Under the pieces are notes generated by a model. That model was not told the DNA's origin and did not search any database. It saw only the letters and a list, made by a program, of their open reading frames with translations. From Cyathus striatus (lineage: Eukaryota; Basidiomycota; Agaricomycetes; Agaricales; Nidulariaceae), in NCBI GenBank assembly GCA_025738555.1, contig JAOVFP010000016.1, positions 1,240,001 to 1,304,000 of the forward strand: a DNA stretch of 64,000 nt, read 5' to 3'. Positions 60,376-64,000 of the stretch are shown piece by piece. Within the stretch, counting starts at the first letter, position 1. Each line of letters starts with the position of its first letter. Both the position numbers and the translations under genes were made by a program.

Positions 60376-63300
60376 ATGGAAGAGCACTCTGAAGCAGTGC
60401 GACTTGGTGAGTATTATTTTTGTTAGATATCACGTCAAAGTGTTTTAGCTGTGTTATTTGCTTCAAAAGCCAGTGGTACCTTGTCCACCAAGCATTCTTT
60501 GCCTGCAAAAACAGGTAGATGGAAAGGAGGGTTCCATAAGGGAAATCTTCGATACAATCCCCTTGTGTGACAAGGTTTCAAAGCCAACGATGGTACCAAA
60601 GCCCATGCCATCAAGAAAAAATGGCATAACAGAACATTGAATAGGGTGGTCCCGTCTGATGTTTCCGAAGAAAAAGCTGATGATGGTGGTGAGTTTGTAG
60701 GTGATATCATTAGTGGTAAGACTGTCCGTGTTTTCAATTTCCGTCCTCTGATCTAAAATATTGCTTATACCAGATTGTCCCCATGTCAATGATGTTGATG
60801 AATCAGGAGAGAAGTCTCTTCAACATCCTCTTCTTTTGTCGGAAGCTATTCCAGCCAGTTGTGGTAAATGGCGAGACCCAGAAGCGAAAAAGGCTAAAGG
60901 TCATAGATACAACCCCTTGCAATCAAAGAGAGAGATAGGCAGCCAAAAAATGGACATAAATACTTTAGTTGACATATCCATGAAAGCAAAGGCTGGTGCA
61001 GCAGTGAAGGAAAGGAGGGCATCTCTTCATGATCGAGAAACCATGGCTGGGAGCCACAGTAGTAAGTCAAACATGTTTATATCCTGTTCTAATTTTCATT
61101 CATTGGTGTAGAACATCGGTAGCCACTCACTCTTCCTCTGGCAATGCCGAAGAAGTGGTTGTAACCCCTTACACTGCACCTGGAGGCAATCAGGGAAAAA
61201 TTGCAGATGCCTCTGAGACTGAGACAGGAGATGAAGAAGGTACGTACCTTCATTTAATAATTTTCATTATCATCTAAGCTAAGGCCATGTCAAATGGCAC
61301 CGAAGTCTCAGAACAGGATGCCATCAGAAGGAAGCACCGCACACGAAGATCGAATAGGGTGGTCCTGTCTAATGTTTCAGAAGAAGATGCTGATGATGGT
61401 GGTGAGTTTGTAGGTGAAGTCACTAGTGGTAAGACTGTCCATCCTTTCAATTTCCGTCCTCTGATCTAAAATATTGCTTATACCAGATTGTCCCCGCGTC
61501 AATGATGTTGATGAATCAGGAGAGAAGTCTCTTCAACATCCTCTTCTTTTGTCGGAAGCTATTCCAGCCAGCTGTGGTAAACGGTGAGACCTAGAAGCAA
61601 AAAAGGTTAAGGGTCACAGATACAACCCCTTGCAATCGAGTAGAGACAGAGGCGATCCAGAAATGGACATAAATACTTTAGTTGGTGTATCCGTGAAAGC
61701 AAAGGCTGGTGCAGTGAAGGAAAGGAGGGCATCTCTTCATGATCGAGAAACCATGGCTGGGAGCCACAGTGGTAAGCTGAACATATTTATTTCCCATTCT
61801 AATTTCCATTCTTTGATCTAAAAATATGCGTAGCTAGTCACTCCTCTGGCAATGTCGAGGAGGCAGTAGTTAACTCCTTCCAAAATGCCCTTCCCTTTGC
61901 TGTATGTGAAGGTGATCAGGACAAACCTGTAGATTCCACTGAGACTGAAATGCAAGGAGAAGAAGGTACACATTTTGATTTGTCAGTATTCATTCTTGAT
62001 AATTTATGAGGCCCAAAGGGAATATTAGCAAGGGAATAGCTAGAGCAGAAATGCCACATATAATTGCCCTTCCTAATGCAGAGTTCACAGATGATGAATG
62101 TAGATGTAAGAATGTCCTTTGTTCCGATTTCTGTCTTTCGTCCTCTGACCCTAAAATGCACCCATACCAGGTTCCTCTTCCCTTGGCAATGGTGTTAAAA
62201 TTCAAGATAACACTTTCAGAGATCCTCTTCCCTTCAGTGTTGGGGTTGAAGATGTTCTTGAAAGTGAAGTTAAAGGTGCCAGAGAAGCTTTTAACTTCTA
62301 GATTGGTTATTGATTGCAATTACCTAGCAGATCAGCCACTTCGTGTTATTGATGAAGAGGAGGAGAGCATTATGCCCTTGTCAGTTGTAGGCCACCCAGA
62401 TGACATCTCAGAAGACAGTTTGGTATATCGTGCCACACCACTACACTGTCCTAGTTTGTATTTCTACTTGTCACGGTCTATAGGAAAGATACTAACACTG
62501 CCATCCTAGTCTCCCAGTCATACATGAATAAGAGACGAGATAACTCCCTGGCTGCCTCAAATGGCAGATGGAAGCTATACGGTACCAGTGTGGGCAGAGA
62601 TTCACGGAACCATCCTTTTAAATTGAAAAAAAAGATAAAACCTATTCCTTTCACATCACTTAAGCATTTTAAAAGTCAAAAACAAACAAAACTTTGTGAT
62701 GCCATTAGGGAAGGCATCAGGGAAACAAGTGGGGTTCCTGTGGATTCATCCACATCAAGAGTTCCACAAGGCCAGATTGCAGTTCAAAAGCTAACATGTG
62801 AGATTACAGTTCACATCACTCATGATAGTAAAGATGCTGAAACAGTGCTAGTAAATCATGATGCTGACGTGCCTCTTAGTGGACCTGCCAATTTTCTAGT
62901 TGATGTGACTCCTGGTGTATTTACCTTTGACAACAATCCTATGCAAGAAAATATCGATATTGATATTCCTGGACCATGTAAATGGACTCAACCTTGTCTG
63001 TAGGCCAGTCACTAACACTGATCTTCGTTTATTTAGTTGCTAGTGTGACAGTCGCCTCTGACGATCATCCTTCAGGTGACGAGAGGCCGATTCTTGGCCT
63101 GTATAGGGGTTAGTTACATTGACACCCTTTTTTTATGTGATATGAAACTTACTTATATCTACAGTGAAACCTGGCAGTTATGACGACGACATTTCCATTA
63201 GTGATGATGAACCTGAATGGCATGGAATCATCTCAGAGATGGATGGCCATAGCCATGATGGAGAAGCGATGGAGGTAGATACGCCTGAAAGCGGAGATTC

Positions 63301-64000
63301 AGAAAGTATGTATACCTTACTGAGCACTGAATGCTTACTTACGTCTGGTGGTAGTGGACATTGACGAGGATGAAGTTAAGGACAGTCGTACTCAGTGTGA
63401 TTGTATGTGGACTAAAAAGACTCTATCATCAAACCTTGCTTACAATAGGTACTGCTCTAGCTTCTTTTGGTAGCGATGATGACTCCATACTCGGGCTCCT
63501 GGAGAAAAGTGGTGATGGAAAGTTATTGGTAAGTGCTATTTGTCTGTTACCATGATTGTCATTGCACATTTATTTTCCTATAGTCATTGTGGTATAAAAA
63601 GCTTGCAGATGATCCTGTTAGTAACTCAGCAGCTAATCCTGATAGTTTGATGCTCATAATGCCTAATATGTACAGGAGGGGGTTGCCACAAAAGGTGATA
63701 TCACGAATCTACTTGTCGCAGCAAGGCAAGGCAATCTGCAGCAACCTCCTCTAGTTGGAGCATCGCCTCTGAGAAACTCAGATAGAACACGTGTATGGGA
63801 TTACACTCCTAAGCATAACTCCCCGAAGTCTCTGGATCTTAAGGTATGTTGATGCGACAGTTCAGACCTGCCACTAGCTGACACTGTCCTAGGGGAGAAT
63901 ACAGTCATACACACAACAGATCGCGCTCCTTGACCAAAACCAGAATTATGTGGTGCCTTCACAGCAAGCTTTAGACGATCTCAAATATAAGAGGGTGTTT
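60376..64000 (+). CDS. multi-exon gene of unknown function with duplicated exons (runs off right edge)
   Basis: Not recognised. Possible start at 60376 (MEEHSEAVRL, then a GTGAGT donor). Exons, by frame and splice sites: about 60469-60690, 60770-61060, 61119-61240, 61285-61400, 61487-61770, 61840-61970, 62006-62105, 62190-62500, 62530-63003, 63165-63300, 63450-63530, 63590-63840 and 63893 onward. Typical segments are DCPHVNDVDESGEKSLQHP, MDINTLVDISMKAKAGAAVK, RRASLHDRETMAGSHS and, later, ITVHITHDSKDAETVLVNHD. The protein is acidic and serine-rich with basic patches. A TGA near 60567 (PLV-stop-QGFKAN) breaks the first exon, so the upstream part may be dead or start later. Confidence 0.5.
60640..62010 (+). 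repeat. 713-bp tandem duplication inside the gene
   Basis: Matching words lie 713 bp apart: GATGTTGATGAATCAGGAGA at 60791 and 61504, AATAGGGTGGTCC at 60640 and 61353, GAGGGCATCTCTTCATGATC at about 61015 and 61727. The duplication includes two exons and their introns, so it adds a repeated protein module. Confidence 0.9.

Overview
This window looks like a repeat-rich, gene-poor stretch of an Agaricomycete (mushroom-type basidiomycete) genome. The evidence is very short introns (about 44-68 nt, GT...AG with CTNA-type branch sites), a NACHT-WD40 gene, a tnp2-type CACTA transposase, JmjC genes of the mushroom type, a conserved GGS...DVDLF protein, a Brl1/Brr6 membrane protein and the remains of a GH7 cellobiohydrolase, as expected from a plant-litter or wood decayer.

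Layout. 1-1.9 kb: a NACHT gene on the minus strand that runs off the left edge into its WD40 linker. 2.7-4.06 kb: a non-autonomous DNA transposon with clean terminal inverted repeats and a 9-bp target duplication. 4.1-14.7 kb: several decayed direct copies (one inverted) of an unrecognised multi-exon gene family. 15.6-17.1 kb: an AT-rich block with 68-bp and 52-bp tandem repeats. 18-19.4 kb: two small minus-strand genes, one coiled-coil and one tail-anchored. 20.4-24.3 kb: a JmjC gene. 26.2-28.9 kb: a well-preserved gene of a family expanded in mushrooms. 29.7-31.7 kb: a conserved protein with a nucleotidyltransferase-like motif and one in-frame stop. 32.7-36.8 kb: a CACTA (tnp2) transposase with two in-frame TGA codons. 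38.15-42.53 kb: a foldback-like element, two arms of more than 1 kb made of 81-bp and 9-bp tandem repeats around a loop that holds an LTR and primer-binding-site-like sequence. 43-50.3 kb: degenerate dispersed repeats with a GH7 pseudogene at 47.7-48.9 kb. 50.9-54.9 kb: a second, broken JmjC copy. 56.6-57.7 kb: an LRR/F-box-type relic. 58.5-59.4 kb: a Brl1/Brr6-like gene. 60.4 kb to the right edge: a multi-exon gene with an internal 713-bp tandem duplication.

How the pieces relate. Several otherwise unrelated genes (two JmjC copies, the 26-kb gene, the CACTA gene) share an upstream module: a long palindrome built on GGTCACGAGCGTCGTTTCC followed, 15-105 nt before the start codon, by the 12-bp palindrome TGGGTATTCCCA. 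About 0.6-0.9 kb of sequence upstream of the 26-kb gene reappears, inverted, upstream of the second JmjC copy. Many premature stops fit C-to-T change (CGA to TGA, CAG/CAA to TAG/TAA), which suggests methylation-linked or RIP-like decay across the region.

All gene models with introns were spliced by eye from frame continuity and consensus sites; family names come from recognised motifs, not from a database search.
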